A stretch of DNA of 64,000 nt from Setaria digitata (GCA_003640385.1 RCAB01000097.1:1-64000), one strand, 5' to 3'. Numbered from the stretch's first letter, positions 50,401-64,000 are shown. Made by a program: numbers and translations. Notes: a model not told the origin generated them from the sequence alone.

Positions 50401-53400
50401 CAAAAATTAGAAAAATACTAAAACACATTCGACTCGCGCAATATTATCCGCGGTGTCAATCATTTTCTGAAACTTTAAAATTGTAACAAAGCTTTTTTTT
50501 TGGACAATCATTTTTGATTAAACACTTTTTGAAGTTACTTTTTGTTAAAAAAAAGAAACCGAAGTAGAACATACTTTGAGAGAATGAAGTGTGGATGGCA
50601 AATTATCCAATCCTTTCCAAGTGTAAAAACTTTTATGTGACTTTTCCATGGCTCCTAGAGCTTCCATGACATTTACGACGTCATAGATACGTCGTTTCTC
50701 AACTCCTGCAAATTTATTTCTTCAGCAAAAGTCATTTTAGTCAATTGCCTTCACACAATCTTAAACCTTAACTATAAGCTTATTTTTGACAATATACGGA
50801 GAAATACTACGCTTGATACCTTTTCCCCTTATCTCGACTTTTCTTCAACATAATGTTTCTCTATAATATATCATATATAGTTCTAATATGTTGTAAGCAA
50901 AGTAAATTAAAAATTAAACCTCTGCTTGTACAACGTTGAACTTAAAACTATACTGATTCCTACGAACTTTAATGACTTTATCTCGATCATTTCTTGAACT
51001 CACCCATTAAGCTGGCTATGGCCTCGAGATTGATCTTGTCATTTTTATCGCTCTTTTGTTGAAGTATCATTAAGAAAAACCTGAAATTGACTCTCTGTAA
51101 TGAATTCTTTACAAAAATTTGTTTGCAAAGTCTTTTTGTAACGAAAAAGATTCAAAACAACTATTTACAGTTGATTTCATATTAGAAGTTTTAAAAATGA
51201 AAATCTTCACGAAAAGAAATAAGCTGATAAAGAAGCAAAAAAATTAAGATATTATTCTAGATATAGTTGATACTTTCTAAGAGCTTCAAGTAACTAGAAA
51301 AATATGACTTGCAATAGTAATTGAATAATACAATCTGAGGTAAATCTAAAAAAAAAAAAAAATGTTAAAACCAACTTTCGACATAAAAGCCCCAAAGTCT
51401 TCGTTTTCCGCGGAAAGCCGCTGTGAGGTGCTTCTTCATTCTGGTCCCTCCCTCGGTTGCCACTGTTCTGACCTCTGTTTCTATCCGGTCCTTCACTTCG
51501 GCAAGGTAAATCATTTCTGTTTTCTTCATCCCTGTTACCGACTGATTCTTCATCTGAACCTCTCTGTTCGCTTCTGTCGCCTCCAATATCATTTCCATTT
51601 GCAACCGATGTTGTGTTTTGACCTCCTTGGTCGTTTCTTTTTCCTCTAATTTTACCTCCATTCCCACCTGGTTTTTTATCCTCATTTTGATGTTTAGCGA
51701 CTTTTCTTTTCCGTGTAATTTCAGTCCCACTTCTATTCACTCCTCTACTACTGCATTGACCTCTGAGAGTGTTTCTGCTCCGCTTAACTTGTCTTCCCCC
51801 AGTTGCTCTTTTACCAGTACTCAGATCTTCTGCAGCACTTTCATTCCGCTCAGCTCTATTTTCGTTTCCCTTCTGTTCTTCTTTAATCGCAATTACTGAA
51901 GAGTTTCCATCCGATTCATCTTTACTCTCATCCACACGCTGTACATTCGAACTCAAAGTGTTACGTATTTTCAAAGCTTTTCGTTTACGCGGTCCTTCCA
52001 CATGCGAGTTTACATTCAAATCAATAGCTGAAAAATAATTTTCCAATTTTTTTTTTTTTTCCGTTATTCTCCTCCACTACAGTGTGGAAGATTCTCTGTA
52101 AGATAAATAACGAGAAAAAATTTAATCCACAATTTACATGAATATCAATGTCTTAGCTTCTTCTTTTCCTCCTTAATAGCAATGACAACTCGAATGTTCT
52201 TTGCTTTTAATAACTGGGAAATAGTAAAACATATATTATTCTTGCCAAATAGATTGCATGAGTAAAAGAATACATGTGAAAAGCATTCACTCATTTCTTA
52301 GAGAGCAGTTTTCGTGAGATCTGCATCATAGTAAATAAATTTATCTTTTTACCCTACTTAACAATCAACTTAATTTTTGATGTATTAATCGTATTGTGTT
52401 ACTTTCTAGAATTTTGAAAATCGCTTATGCAAAGTATTACTTTTTGCACCATTAATTAATTTTTTCCCCAAATTCCAATTAGACAAGCAAGTTTTTTAAT
52501 TAATTAGGAATGAGCAAACTTGTCAACGTCGGTCGATTTTCATCGAACACAAGCCTTTGCGACATCGAATGTCTCGGATCCTGTAAAACCGCGCACTATT
52601 CTAATCACTTATTATGATTTTCATGAACAAGGACTTAATGGTGTCCTATCAATCTTGTTGTCTACCGGAAATTGTTGACAAAACATTAGATATTCATAAT
52701 AAGGGGACCATACTTTTGCATGCAGTTTGCTTTAAAAATCAATCAATGATTTCTAAGAATTTAGACATAAATATTTGTAGGGACAAAAAAAAAAAAAAAA
52801 AACCTGAAAGACCAAAATTGGCTTCACTTCCTGCACAGAAGGTCTCAAAATTCCCATTCCCTGAAGGAATTGCGTCGCTCCATCTACAATAAAACGAATC
52901 GATGGTTTAAAAAAGGAATACAAAAAAGATTTGACAATTAAACTGGACATTGTAGAAACACATTTCTTCAATTAGTTTTCTAGATTTTTTCAAAAAGGAA
53001 ATTTATTCAAAAAAAGCTTCCAGATAAAAGTATAATGTGGCAGTGTTTTACTACTAAAGATTCTTGTGGCAGTTGCATTAAGATCGATCAACTGTAAGGT
53101 ACTGAGAACTCAGAAAAATGGGTTAACTAAAATTTAGTCAATTATTCTGTTACTGTGGAAAAGTAAATTGCAACAATGAAAACTGCTTTGAATTTTATGT
53201 AGAAATGGATGGCTTCATTCTGGACCATAATTTGATTTCAAGAGATTTTATCAAGCAAAATGTTATTGAAAGCTTAGTGAAGTTTGTTTGAACACTCTTC
53301 AGTTATGGTCTTTTGCAGTAGATGGTTACACTGTATTTGAATTTCATCCCATCAGATATTTCAGTTCTCAACATAGATCCGAACCGCTAATAAATTTCAA

Positions 53401-53712
53401 CGAACCGTTCGAAGAAATCGTACTTTCTGTGAATATTTGTTCATAAAACGGTGCTCTACACTGAGATCGATCACGTGTTGCATCCTATAACGACGTTGGG
53501 AAACAGAAAGTTAGTCGAATGATCCTCAACTCTTTAGTATTCTCATAAATCACCAGGAATGTGATGATTAAGAAAAATAATTTAGCTTTGATAAAGGATG
53601 CATTATAAATTAAGATTCTGCAACGGAATAAAAAACAATGTACTTCAAAAGCAGATGCCGAATCTTCCTTCGGGTGCTGGTAATTTCCAAAAGCCGAAGG
53701 CCGTTGATGCAT
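47464..53712 (-). CDS. Atypical E2F transcription factor, E2F7/8 class, two DNA-binding domains
   Basis: Exons in transcript order: 53712-53644, 53460-53402, 52883-52804, 52027-51376, 51080-51004, 50705-50575, 50394-50295, 49991-49780, 49562-49469, 49276-49119, 49075-48923, 48678-48483, 48020-47654, 47552-47464. About 811 residues. The first DNA-binding domain opens RKTKTLGLLCRK (near 276) and has EKRRIYDVVNVMEALG; the second has KRQRGLNSLTYLCKYFFKIL and RCRRIYDVANVLISLRLIER (near 437-540). Two winged-helix domains with RRIYDV and no DP-dimerisation or pocket-binding region define the E2F7/8 class, represented in C. elegans by efl-3. These are repressors of E2F target genes. The N-terminal third is charged and disordered. 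The joint 49119 to 49075 needs an A8 run where the sequence shows A9 (49063-49071), so a one-base error or a real break is present. The first three exons are lower confidence. The ATG sits 14 bp after a TTTAG acceptor, suiting trans-splicing. The last stop overlaps a GTAAGT, so a further exon is possible. Confidence 0.88.
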
Positions 53713-55595
53713 CCAGAAAGGATAACCTAAAGACTGACTGAATGAAACTCTAAATGAAAAGTATTTTGAGCATTTTAAAACGCAGTCTCTAAAGAAAGGA
53801 AGAACTGAAGCAGTGGACAGTTCTTATAGAAATCTAAACTGGGATTATTCCACGATTTCCCAAGTCTAATTCCTTTTTGGAATTTCTTCTGAAAAATGAC
53901 GAAACAACAGACTGTTCAAAGTAGAAAGAGAAAACCTTTAATTATTTTATCACAAAAAGAAAAATACTGATTTTCATTACCTAATTTGAAAAAAGTTTAA
54001 TGATTTGATTTAATCTGTCTATTGTCAAAGAACCTCATCAGTTTAGGGATGGTCAGTGCATACTTATAATAAAGATAAAAGAGTAGAAGTAGAAAGTAAA
54101 AAAACTCAAAACCTCAGGACCGGAATTTAAACTAAAATTTCGACTATTACATAATGCAGTTATCAATCTAAAACAATGATTAGTAAAACACTTAGACTTA
54201 TGTTGAAACAGAGTTAGAGATTTCTGACTTTTTCTCTTTCTCTGCATGCTGATAATGAATTAGCAATACTTTAGTTACAGCATTTAGTAAACAAATTTCG
54301 TTAATCTAGTCTAGGAATATGATTAAGTGGATCGTAGTTATGTGCAGTCATTCATAATTTTTCTCATCTGTTACAGTAGCCATTGAGCATTATTCCCTTC
54401 TTACGTTACGTTGCCGTTATTTAATGGTTGAAATGAAATCACTGAAGAACAGTAACTCGGTCCGGAAATTGATAGGTAAATCCAGAAACAGAATGATGAG
54501 CTCACGTGGTGGTGAGCCGACTGCATGAAAAAAGAGATTCTGCCTCCGTGAAATGATTAAGAAGAATTTTTCTTGCTATCTCGTATCTATGCTTATTATC
54601 GGAACTTCCAACGTTACTCTCTCCTTCTTTACACTCAATTCAATTCGGTCACAATTACAAAGAGAATCCGTTGGGAAATGCCATCAATGAATGAATAATT
54701 ATTATCTAGCAGGAAGTGAATGGATCAAAATGCTTCCTCTTTTGCAATGGTCCATTTTGTATGTTGGTGCTTTCATCGAAAAACGGTCGCTTCACCCTAA
54801 CAGGTCCTTTCTTCTCTTATTACCTCAGTGAAATCAAAAATAAGCTAGTAATTAGATCTCTAATTTGAAGTGAAAAATCGTTTATCATAAAATTGCCTCA
54901 ACAGAGAATACATCTAAGCCAATTCAAAAACTATCATTTCCAGAAATTTACTCACCTCACCGCAACGATTAATTTCTACTTACTCACATTCCTCCCTTTT
55001 CGTCAGAGGAAACTTTTGTTGCATCTGTTTGCGTTTTCTCATCTCCACAACATTTCTTACTTCTACCCTCTTCACTCTTCCGTTATTATGCTGCTAATCA
55101 TAAAGTAAATAATTCTTGCACAGCAGGTAACAGCGAATATTTGATTTTTGCATATTGGCGCACATTGCTACATGAAAACAAGCTGCATTCCGGAAGCCCA
55201 AATATAATTTAAGCGTTAGAAGTTCTTAACTGAAAGACTCATTACTCCCTGGAAGGAAGGGAAGATTTTGGTTCTGGACTAAATTTGCTATTTCAATTCA
55301 AGTTTTGAATGCCTATCAAATACATCCGACGATGTGATCATTCCAGTGTACTGGAATTTAAGGAAAAGAGATAATTCTGATTCAAAACTATTCCATCTTT
55401 TCTACAGTGGAGCGATATTCAGACTAACCATTCAGCCTGTCCTCTTAAAATTGTGATCAATTTTGTTCAAAATTTGAAACATTACAGGATGAAGTTGCAA
55501 CAGAGAATGCACAAGAGGCGAAATTTGAAAGAGAAATTGAGCATATCTGGTAATTTGAGAGGAAAACACAGGAGGGAGACCCATGGTAGCAGCCA

Positions 55596-55604
55596 TTTCG
55601 CGCC
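55596..55604 (+). promoter_or_regulatory. E2F-type motif TTTCGCGCC
   Basis: Matches the E2F consensus TTTSSCGC. It lies about 1.9 kb upstream of the proposed E2F7/8 start codon and just beside the (TC)n tract. Function is inferred from sequence only. Confidence 0.4.
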
Positions 55605-55619
55605 TAAATTTACTCGGGA

Positions 55620-55975
<356 letters not shown>

Positions 55976-56853
55976 TCACTGACTGGAAGTAATAGCTAGC
56001 TGTTACCGAGAAAGTTAGACAGGGTATCCTGGTAATTCAGAGTTGAAATTTTGGAAGCTAATCAGATTTGGAGTCGAGGAAAGGAAGTGTTGGAAATTGA
56101 GGTTTGCAAAAAATCTTACATCTGAAGCTGAGAGCAGAAAAAGTATAAGATCGAAATTCAAGTCTGAAGGTACTTCATCCAAATTATACAACTTAAAGCT
56201 GCTAAATTTATTATTTATCAAAAAGCCAATATCCATAGTTCTTAATTTTTCTAAACCTTTAATTCTTGACAAGTATTTAAATATTTATATGTTTAATATA
56301 GTAAAAAATTTTTAAAAACAGAAATTTAAATCATAATTGCTTTGGAATTGAATTTAAATTGAGACTCATTCGATTCAAGACTCAATTCAGATGTCAACTA
56401 TTGAAAGTCAGAGCTTAAAAGTGGAACTGAATTTAAAGTATGCGAAAGAACTAAGACTGAAATTTGAATATGAAGGTTTTTACAAATTTTTAATTCTGAT
56501 AATTCCTTTCGGGTAAATGAGAACAAGTCAGCACAAGGAAAAATAATCAATGTGTTGATAAAAGAGAACGATGCGAGTGAAACAGAAAAATGAGTAACGA
56601 AATGCAAGGAATAAACAAGAAATGCCGCAAGTAGAAGAAATAATGTTTTAATTCCGGAAGAAGCATCTTCATTAAGAGAGAAAAACAGAGAGATGTAAGT
56701 TCTCTCTCCATAAAACTTCACTGGATCTGTTAAAATTTAATTTCTATTGCAACAGGAAAAAGACTACCCGACAATTAATTTAGAAGTAAATGTTCAAATT
56801 CCTTAATATCCCAGCATTTTATATAGATGTGAGAGATACCCGAAACTACTACA

Positions 56854-56862
56854 TTTGGCGCG
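56854..56862 (+). promoter_or_regulatory. E2F-type motif TTTGGCGCG
   Basis: Matches the E2F consensus TTTSSCGC, about 3.1 kb upstream of the proposed E2F7/8 start codon. Inference from sequence only. Confidence 0.4.
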
Positions 56863-57299
56863 AATATCTTCTGGTCGCGTAGACGGTGGCTATTGCATCA
56901 CCAGTGAGTTCCTTAATACCTTTATGGGAAAGCAATGTAGTGTCCAGCAGACGACCTTTTAGCCACGAGATATTCAAATTTTGTTCCATTTAAATATTGG
57001 AAACAAAAATGGCGAATTTTATTTTCCAACTTATTTGAGAAGGAAATAGAACATTAAATAGGAAGAGAGAAATATGACTTTTAAATAAATTTTTAAAAAT
57101 ACTTCTAAAAAGTAAACGTTCTCATGTAAAGTAATATTTAACCTAAATTTATTGGGAGTACTGAGAAAAAGCTATGTCTTGGATACTGCTTATAAATTTA
57201 GGGATAGATAGTACTTGAATCTTCCAATCTATCATGCTGATAGCTGCTAGTGATAACTCTTCATCCATGAATGGCATTCAAAGGATGTCGTTATCAGTG

Positions 57300-57600
57300 A
57301 CTCCATCGGGCATCCCGATATCTCTCGGGAGTACCTTCGTCCAGCAGCCACCACAACCACCACCACTGAACCCTACAGCCACCCCGCATCTGCTTTGCTG
57401 CTGTGGTAGTTGAGAGGGTTGTCGTTAAGCAAACAATCGAAAATTTGGCGCCCGAAATGGTTAGATGAATAAAAGGGGGTACGAGCGGGAAGACGGGAGA
57501 GGGAGCGCGGGCGGCAGTGGATGGGAGAGTGGGCACCGCGGAACAACAAGCAGGGAGCGGAAAGCGGGGGAGAGGATTTACCGCAATGGAGAATGGAACC
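57300..57600. promoter_or_regulatory. GC-rich, purine-strand island
   Basis: GC content is clearly above the surroundings. From about 57.47 to 57.58 kb the plus strand is almost all G and A, with CpG dinucleotides (GGGAGCGCGGGCGGCAG). It contains one E2F-type motif. This could be a promoter or an untranslated first exon. No protein family is recognised in its open frames. Confidence 0.4.
57444..57452 (+). promoter_or_regulatory. E2F-type motif TTTGGCGCC
   Basis: Matches the E2F consensus TTTSSCGC, inside the GC-rich island about 3.7 kb upstream of the proposed E2F7/8 start codon. Inference from sequence only. Confidence 0.4.
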
Positions 57601-60600
57601 CGAACCGATGATCTTGAGATGAGATGACTTGTTGCTTTGGAAAAATGCAAAACCGCTGGTGATTTGCTGGAATTAGTTCATGAGCTAAACCCAACCCAAA
57701 TAGAACTGCAATTTGTCTCATTTCTCTTTTAAATTAGTCTTAAATTTCGAAAACGAAAAGTACGAGTGAAAATGTTTGGAGAGAAATATATTGCAGAATC
57801 ATCAACACAAACCGTTAAAATTGTCCATTCTTCCAATTACCTCTCGCCTTTTTCAAATCGATCAATCAAAACTGCTCGGCAAACGTCTCAACTGTGGAAT
57901 CGATCTAACCTGTAATATATATAGAGTACCGCGGAATATCCACCGGTGGTGCAACGCGCACATTGGATGCTAATCGTTCGCAAACAAAAATCCATTATCA
58001 ATCAATAAATGCATTCTTCGGTGTTGTCTAAATTAAACCACTGCCGGTATTGAGACGAAAAGAGGAATGCCGAAAAGTGGAATGGCAAGCTTGGGGTCAT
58101 GTATCAGTGAATATTCCTGGCGATAATGGAACGAAAGAGTAATGGGAGAAGAGAAGGATTAAAGAGGATTCGATGTGTGAAAGATGAGGGAGTGATGTTA
58201 TGAGGGAAGATGACTCGACGATGGTGCCGAAAAGTGGGAGAAGGAAGAATTGGACTCAGTCCTTACTTCCCATCTGGAGAGCACTGTTGTTGGCGAAGAA
58301 ATGAACGATAACAAGTAATTATTGCATTATTTGCAGTGTTTATAAAGCAATTATCGCTTGAAATGAGTCGACGAACGATTGGGCATCACTTACTTTAGGG
58401 CCGTCAGATGACCCACCCCCTGACCTTTCCTTCAATTTTTCGCCATCAAACTTCCCAATAAAGCGATAATTTGCCACACTGTGCAAGTTGGATAGCATTT
58501 AATATCATCAAAGTGTTTCATTTGTTATCAGCGATTGTTATCAAAAATTTTGCTAAAAAAAGAAGTTGAAATATTTGTTCAAAAATTAAAAAACAAATGG
58601 AATACAGTAATTAGCATTGAATTATGCAAAAGAGTGAATGTTGATTAAAGTGGCACAAATTAATATTTAAATTTCACAGCAAAGAATCGAGTTTAAAAAA
58701 TTTTTACCATCTGGCGGAAGTGCTGACCTTTCAGAATGACTGTTCCTATATTGGCATCAAGAATAGAGCCATGTGCATTTCAAATATTATAAAATAGTTG
58801 TCAGATTAAGTAAATCCAGTTTAAAATACTTAGCTAAGCTTATTTTGAAATCATCTTTTATCGCTTAGTTTAATTTAAATTAAGCATTTCCATTCAAAGT
58901 GATAGAATTTAATGAAATGCATAATGAAATCTATTTCTCTAATATAAATTTATTCAAATAAACGTTGTTAATTGGAAAAAAAAAAAAAAAAACTAATGAA
59001 TCCCTGGAAACAAAATCAAACAATTCATGCATATGAAACGTATCATTCTGAAATTTAATTATTGAAACTTCAACGTTAAAATTAAAGAAAAAAAAAAAAC
59101 AAAGGAATGCAGTAGTTGTGGAGATGCGAAAATTAGTCTAATTAAGGTACAATTTCAATATTTGCATTAACGGAAGTTCCAACTTATGAACATGAAAAAG
59201 TTCTACAGAGACATCATCTATTGCTATATTCTTTGATGGTTTTGAAATAGCGATTAGGAAAGAGTTACTATCAGTGACAATTTTGAATTGAAATTTAAAA
59301 AGAAGACCAGAAAAGGAAACTCTTTTTTTTTTTTCTCAATTATGGTTTTTAAAATTGCAGCACTTTCGTTTAAGACTAATTGGCAGGAAGAGTAATGTAA
59401 TGAAAGGTGTAAATAGAAAAAAAGATTGCTTGTGTCAATCATTTACCAATTCCAAAAATTATATCATTTTTTTTTCACTTTTAAAAAGCATTAGAAAATC
59501 CTGACAACAGCTGAATTGAATTTAAAAGTTGAATTTTTAGAAGAAAAAAAGAATGGTGAAGTGTAGAACAAAAATTTGTTATAATAACACTGGGAACCAA
59601 AAAAATTAAATTAATTAGAGAAATTAATTTCTGATCATAGATCCTAATGAATAATTGATTTAATGTCGTGATTCTGTGGCATTTTTGAGTGATCAAATTA
59701 AAAAATCTTATTGATACCTTGCAATGCTGTAAATTGTTGTTTACTCTTGATGTATCATATTGGTACATTTGAAAGTGCATTATCCTGCTATCGGCAAATA
59801 CCGAATCTTCTCTGGGAGAAATTTCTACCAGAAAAGGCTTTTCTATCGTAAATTTATATCATAAATCAAAGCAGAATCTGATTACTGATTTATTTAGCCA
59901 TGTATTTTATTTCATGACATTTTTACAATTCTATAATCTTCACCCGGAATAATTGATTACTGGAGAGCAGAGCTTTTTTATTTTTTTATTTTTTGCATTT
60001 ATTGTAAAATTCAGAACTAAAAATATGATTGAAAAAGCAATTATTGTCGAATAATATTCATTCAGACTTTAGGGCTCATTCATTCATGCATTTTCAGTCC
60101 TTCATTCTCATATTCAGTTCCTTCTACATTTATTTTCCTTTGTTTTGTCGGACAGTACTTGTCACTCATTCTATCTAATCCAACTGCAAAAAAGTTTGTT
60201 ATCCAAAACAAACGATCTCTTTTGTCAATCTTAAGAATGTGGCACTCCAAACTTTCCCTCTTTTTTTTTTTTTAGAGAAATTTAAATGATAATAGCACAC
60301 ATTTTACACATTATGATGAAGAAATCCTTTTTTTTTTTTTTTTTTTGAAAAAAAAAAACTTTCAATTCTTTCACAGAGGACACTGAGAGACTCAGATTTT
60401 CAGAGAATATATATTATGTGACAAATTTGATTGAATTATCAATGAAACAAACAATGCGAAATGAGAATATTTTACGTTATCTTATGATCACAATCTTATC
60501 CAGATGGAATTATTCATGAAAATAAATCAGAAATGGCAAATTTGACAATTATCGATTTGTCAAGAATTTAGAAAAATTTACAATCTAAATTTTAATAAAA

Positions 60601-60946
60601 CTGGAAATCCATCCAAAATTTCGAATTTTATAGAGGCTAAATTAATTTCTAAATAAACTTTATATTACTTTTAGCTTCAAAAATTTCCAATTATATAGTG
60701 AAAAAAATAAAAATAACCGAGTAAAACAACATATATAGCAACTAATGAAACATTCAGCTAGAAGAGCAGAACTTACTTATTTCTCGAGAAACAGTTATTA
60801 TTGAAAATTAAATTGAGTCAAAATCACAAAAACAGATGAAAGATAAAAATATGCCACGAGATAAATCACTTAAAAGTCTTTTAAAAATAAAGTTCGCTAG
60901 ATGGTTGTGGTATTTTCGACTTCTCGCTTCCATTTCATTTATCCCT

Positions 60947-61791
60947 TCACAATTTTTTCTTCATTTTACCTGAAAAAAAAAAAAACATGTAGATTGAAAA
61001 GAAAAGCATTTTGGCATAACACAAAGGCAATAGCCTTACTCATGCTAAAGTAATAACAAGTTGTCGCGACTGTCGTCTTACTTTCCGGATATTTACAACT
61101 GTTCATTGATTTGAAAGTTTGAAATTTATAGATCCACTAAAAATTCCCACTGAATAAATATTCAAAAAATTTTCTCAAGTGAAATGGAAAAGTTATTTAC
61201 TGATTAATTTATTAAAAGATGCATTCATTGCCTCACTAAAATTTCACAACAGAGGTGATCCAAATCAAATGATTTATTAATTGCGAGCGGGAAGTTCTTA
61301 CGATACTTCTGACCTAGGACAGATAGATACATGCTTACATGCTATCATCATCATCACCAGGACACTTGACGGCCTAGATGTGACAAGATCTGGTTTTGAG
61401 TGATTGATTGCTTTCAAGGATAATGTCAGAAGATTGTCACTTTAGATGCATTCCATCAGTTCCTATTTTTCCTTTCTTTTTTTTTTCTAATTAAGGTATA
61501 ACTTTTTAAATTCCTGATTGAAAAATACATTTAGATAGTCCCTCATATTGCGGAATAATTAGAATTAAAATACGTCATCATCAATTGACCGTTGATGAAG
61601 AGTCGTAAACAACAAACAAAAATGTTGTTTTGGAATAGTTGCCAATTCACCTGTGGGTTTCGGAGTTGGAGTGCGATTTTTAATTGATATCGTTGATGGC
61701 CTATGACCTGCTGATATCAATGAACATTTGGACAGCGATGAATTTGAACTTATTCTTACTGGAAAAGAGTGAAAACTGAAGAAGTTAGGCG

Positions 61792-61853
<62 letters not shown>

Positions 61854-64000
61854 TTTCAAGCAGTACCAATTGTGGAAGCGATAAAATATTCATAGCAATT
61901 TTCAAATTTCACTAACCTTTCATTTTTGTTGCTCCTAACATTTCAGTTGTTGCTACTGTGGCAGTAGCAGCTGGTGAAACAGAAGGAGAAGTAAAGTTTG
62001 CTTTTGCACATGGTGATAAGTTGTTGCCTGTTCCAAGAGGTAAATTTCCACCTGTCTCAACACCTTTCCTCACTACTCTACAAAGCAGAAAAGTAGTATA
62101 GGGAAAAGTTTTAAATGTTTACTGAAAAAAAAGTCTGGAAATCAAATTAGCCAAAAGCTATAAAATTTAGGAAGTACTGGAATGGAATAGAAATTTTGTG
62201 CTACTAAAAGACTTATTGAATTAATAAAATATGAAGAAATGACAAATTTACAACAGTTGGTCTAATTTAGGAAAGAGTTCAGGCTAAAACTGCCATCATT
62301 ATTTGATTATTTTTAATTCGGGAAGTGCATATTATTCCCGAAACATATTATTAATTAGTTCCTCAGAATGAAGTTGATGCCACCAACTTCACTAATGAAA
62401 AGAAAACCCTTAAATGAAAAAAAACAATTTCATTATAGTTTTTACAGTTAATTATCGCTTTTCCTCAGAGATTTCTAATTCCGCAAGATGATAATGTGGT
62501 AATCGAGTAAAAAATAAAAGCTTTTTTCAAAGTCAGAGGTCATGTTAATATTTTTATATAATTCTTACTTTGTTCCTTTGATTTTATCTTCCTGTGATGT
62601 ATTTCCAAGTAATGGCTAAAACGAAAAGTTTACACATGGAACGAAATATATATAAATTTAAGCTGATCTGATCTTAAATTATCAATTTCTCGAAGACAAA
62701 GAAAATTCTCCTCAAAATCAATTTAGAACTAATTTGAAAATTAAAATAAAATGAAACCTTGTTCTGAGACGGGACACCGGACAAGCTTTTTTTCCGCTGT
62801 TTACTTCCCTTTCGTTTGTTTCTTTTTATATCAACACTTCTTGAACTTCGTAGTGCCACAACTTTTGTTGACTTAAAAAAAAAAAAAAAAGAAGAAGCAT
62901 TTTCATTATTAAAATTTATGTATTCCATATATAAATATGTGCAACGATTCGATTTAAAGCTCAATAAACAATTTAAACTCATTTCTTTGACTGCTTCAAA
63001 TTAACAAATTCATAAGGTGCATTTAAAATTATTAAAAAATCATTAATGAAATTTGATAATATTTCTGAACAATCAGTTCGATTTTCGAAATTTTAGAAAA
63101 AATAAATAAATAAACCGTTGTAGAAGCATCTTCAGATTCTTTTTTTATTTCTCCGGTAGCAGTGGTCACAAATTTTGTATAACCATACAAAAGTGGAGTA
63201 AAAATATTCAGTGCTGCCACATATTCCTGTAGTAAAACTATTCTTTTAATTTGGAAAATTTTGCAATTTTTTTTTTCCTAAAACAAAAATTTATTTAATG
63301 AATGAGGCTAATTCGAAAATTATACAAGCTTATGCTACATCCATCGTTTAAATGATGATTAGTTACGATTGCCATGCTTGAACAGAAATAATAAAGTCTG
63401 GAATTCGAAAAAAAAAAAGAAAGAAATTTTCTAATTTTCAATTATACTCGTAGATTAAGGTTGAATTGTTTGATCAATCAGTGCCATCAGTAACTGAAAG
63501 TGATCAAATAATTGCAATTATCGCTAATCAGTTTCAAATTTCATTTTGAAACTTTCCGCGCAGGTAACAACATACCTTACTATCTTCCAGTTCATCCATC
63601 GATTGGATCAATTTACCACTCAATGTGTATAATTTTCCGGCAGTCTGTTTAAAATCAATTTTCTCTTTTATGCTATCCAAAAATGCTTGTACACTTTCAA
63701 ATTGATCCGTACTGATAACAACCTGCCAGTAAAGTTGTTTGTTTTTTTTTTACTAATTAATTATTTCAATTTTTTCCCAAATTTTTTCAAATTCTTTTGC
63801 CAAGTTCTTTGTGATTTCGTTATTCATTACTTTCCCAAAAACAATTTCCAAAAAAAAACTATTCAGTAGAAATCATTCAAATAACTATTTAAACACTTGT
63901 GCAAAATATGCAACTTTGTTTAAAATTTAAAGAAATAAATATTTAAAAAAGTTAGAAGGAACCTTACTTTAAGTCCTTTAAATGAGACATCACCATTTTT
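60947..64000 (-). CDS. Doublecortin-domain protein, C-terminal part (runs off the right edge)
   Basis: Exons in transcript order: from beyond 64000 to 63968, 63722-63576, 63226-63116, 62871-62758, 62615-62569, 62077-61917, 61758-61651, 60969-60947. All joints are in phase and encode the last ~247 residues, ending KMKKKL-stop. The start of the visible part matches a doublecortin domain: NGDVSFKGLKVVISTDQFES, then KLYTLSGKLIQSMDELED and EYVAAL. Compare the family's NGDRxFxGxxVVVxxxRFxSF...LYTLDGxxITSLDDLEDG.YV. These domains bind tubulin and stabilise microtubules. The domain is followed by a basic stretch (KRNKRKGSKQRKKS) and a Ser/Thr/Pro-rich tail. There is no protein kinase domain after it, unlike DCLK/ZYG-8. 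The N-terminus and any first doublecortin repeat lie outside the window. Confidence 0.82.
61792..61852 (+). repeat. (AAT)n microsatellite in an intron
   Basis: About 20 AAT units, in the intron between exons 62077-61917 and 61758-61651 of the doublecortin-domain gene. Confidence 0.95.

Noticed and set aside
51362..52038. Several plus-strand and alternative-frame ORFs over 51.4-52.0 kb
   Set aside because: They are shadows of the large E2F7/8 exon on the minus strand, whose frame leads directly into the RKTKTLGLLCRK DNA-binding start.
57294..57650. 118-residue minus-strand ORF over the GC-rich island
   Set aside because: Its Pro/Ala/Ser-rich translation follows from the purine-rich plus strand. 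No domain, and it lies in a likely regulatory region.

Overview
The window looks like nuclear DNA from a parasitic nematode, most likely a filarial or other spirurid worm. The basis is strong AT bias with long poly-A/T runs, short exons, and introns ending mostly in TTTCAG or TTTTAG. The gene families also fit a metazoan. The species call is inference. I saw no rRNA, tRNA, CRISPR array, bacterial insert or intact transposon.

Layout from left to right. 1-6.3 kb is AT-rich with no recognised gene apart from one orphan ORF. 6.28-9.39 kb (+) is a six-exon sphingomyelin synthase with a complete H-H-D triad. 10.56-11.92 kb (-) is a BAR-domain protein, convergent with it. 12-17.6 kb is a long spacer with a secreted-looking His-rich repeat ORF and an acidic/basic small ORF. 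17.63-24.90 kb (+) is a DNAJC14-like J-domain/Jiv90 protein of about 19 exons. 28.16-34.6 kb (-), probably extending to 35.07 kb, is a prominin. 35.68-36.39 kb (-) is the 3' part of a small multi-membrane-span protein. 40.42-44.81 kb (-) is an unrecognised Gln/Ser/Pro-rich protein encoded by many short exons, eleven of which are exact multiples of three and in phase 0. 47.46-53.71 kb (-) is an atypical E2F of the E2F7/8 class with two DNA-binding domains. 53.7-60.9 kb is its upstream region, with three E2F-type motifs, a 349-bp (TC)n tract and a GC-rich purine-strand island. 60.95 kb to the right edge (-) is the C-terminal part of a doublecortin-domain protein.

The genes do not form one pathway. 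They cover sphingolipid synthesis, membrane shaping (BAR, prominin), co-chaperone function, cell-cycle transcription (E2F7/8) and microtubule binding (doublecortin).

Assembly quality matters here. Four single-N gaps are each flanked by direct copies of the same 54-117 bp, so each is probably an unmerged contig overlap. The E2F gene also needs a one-base correction in an A9 run to stay in frame. Exon coordinates were read by eye from splice signals and reading frames; most are phase-consistent, and weak joints are named in the entries.
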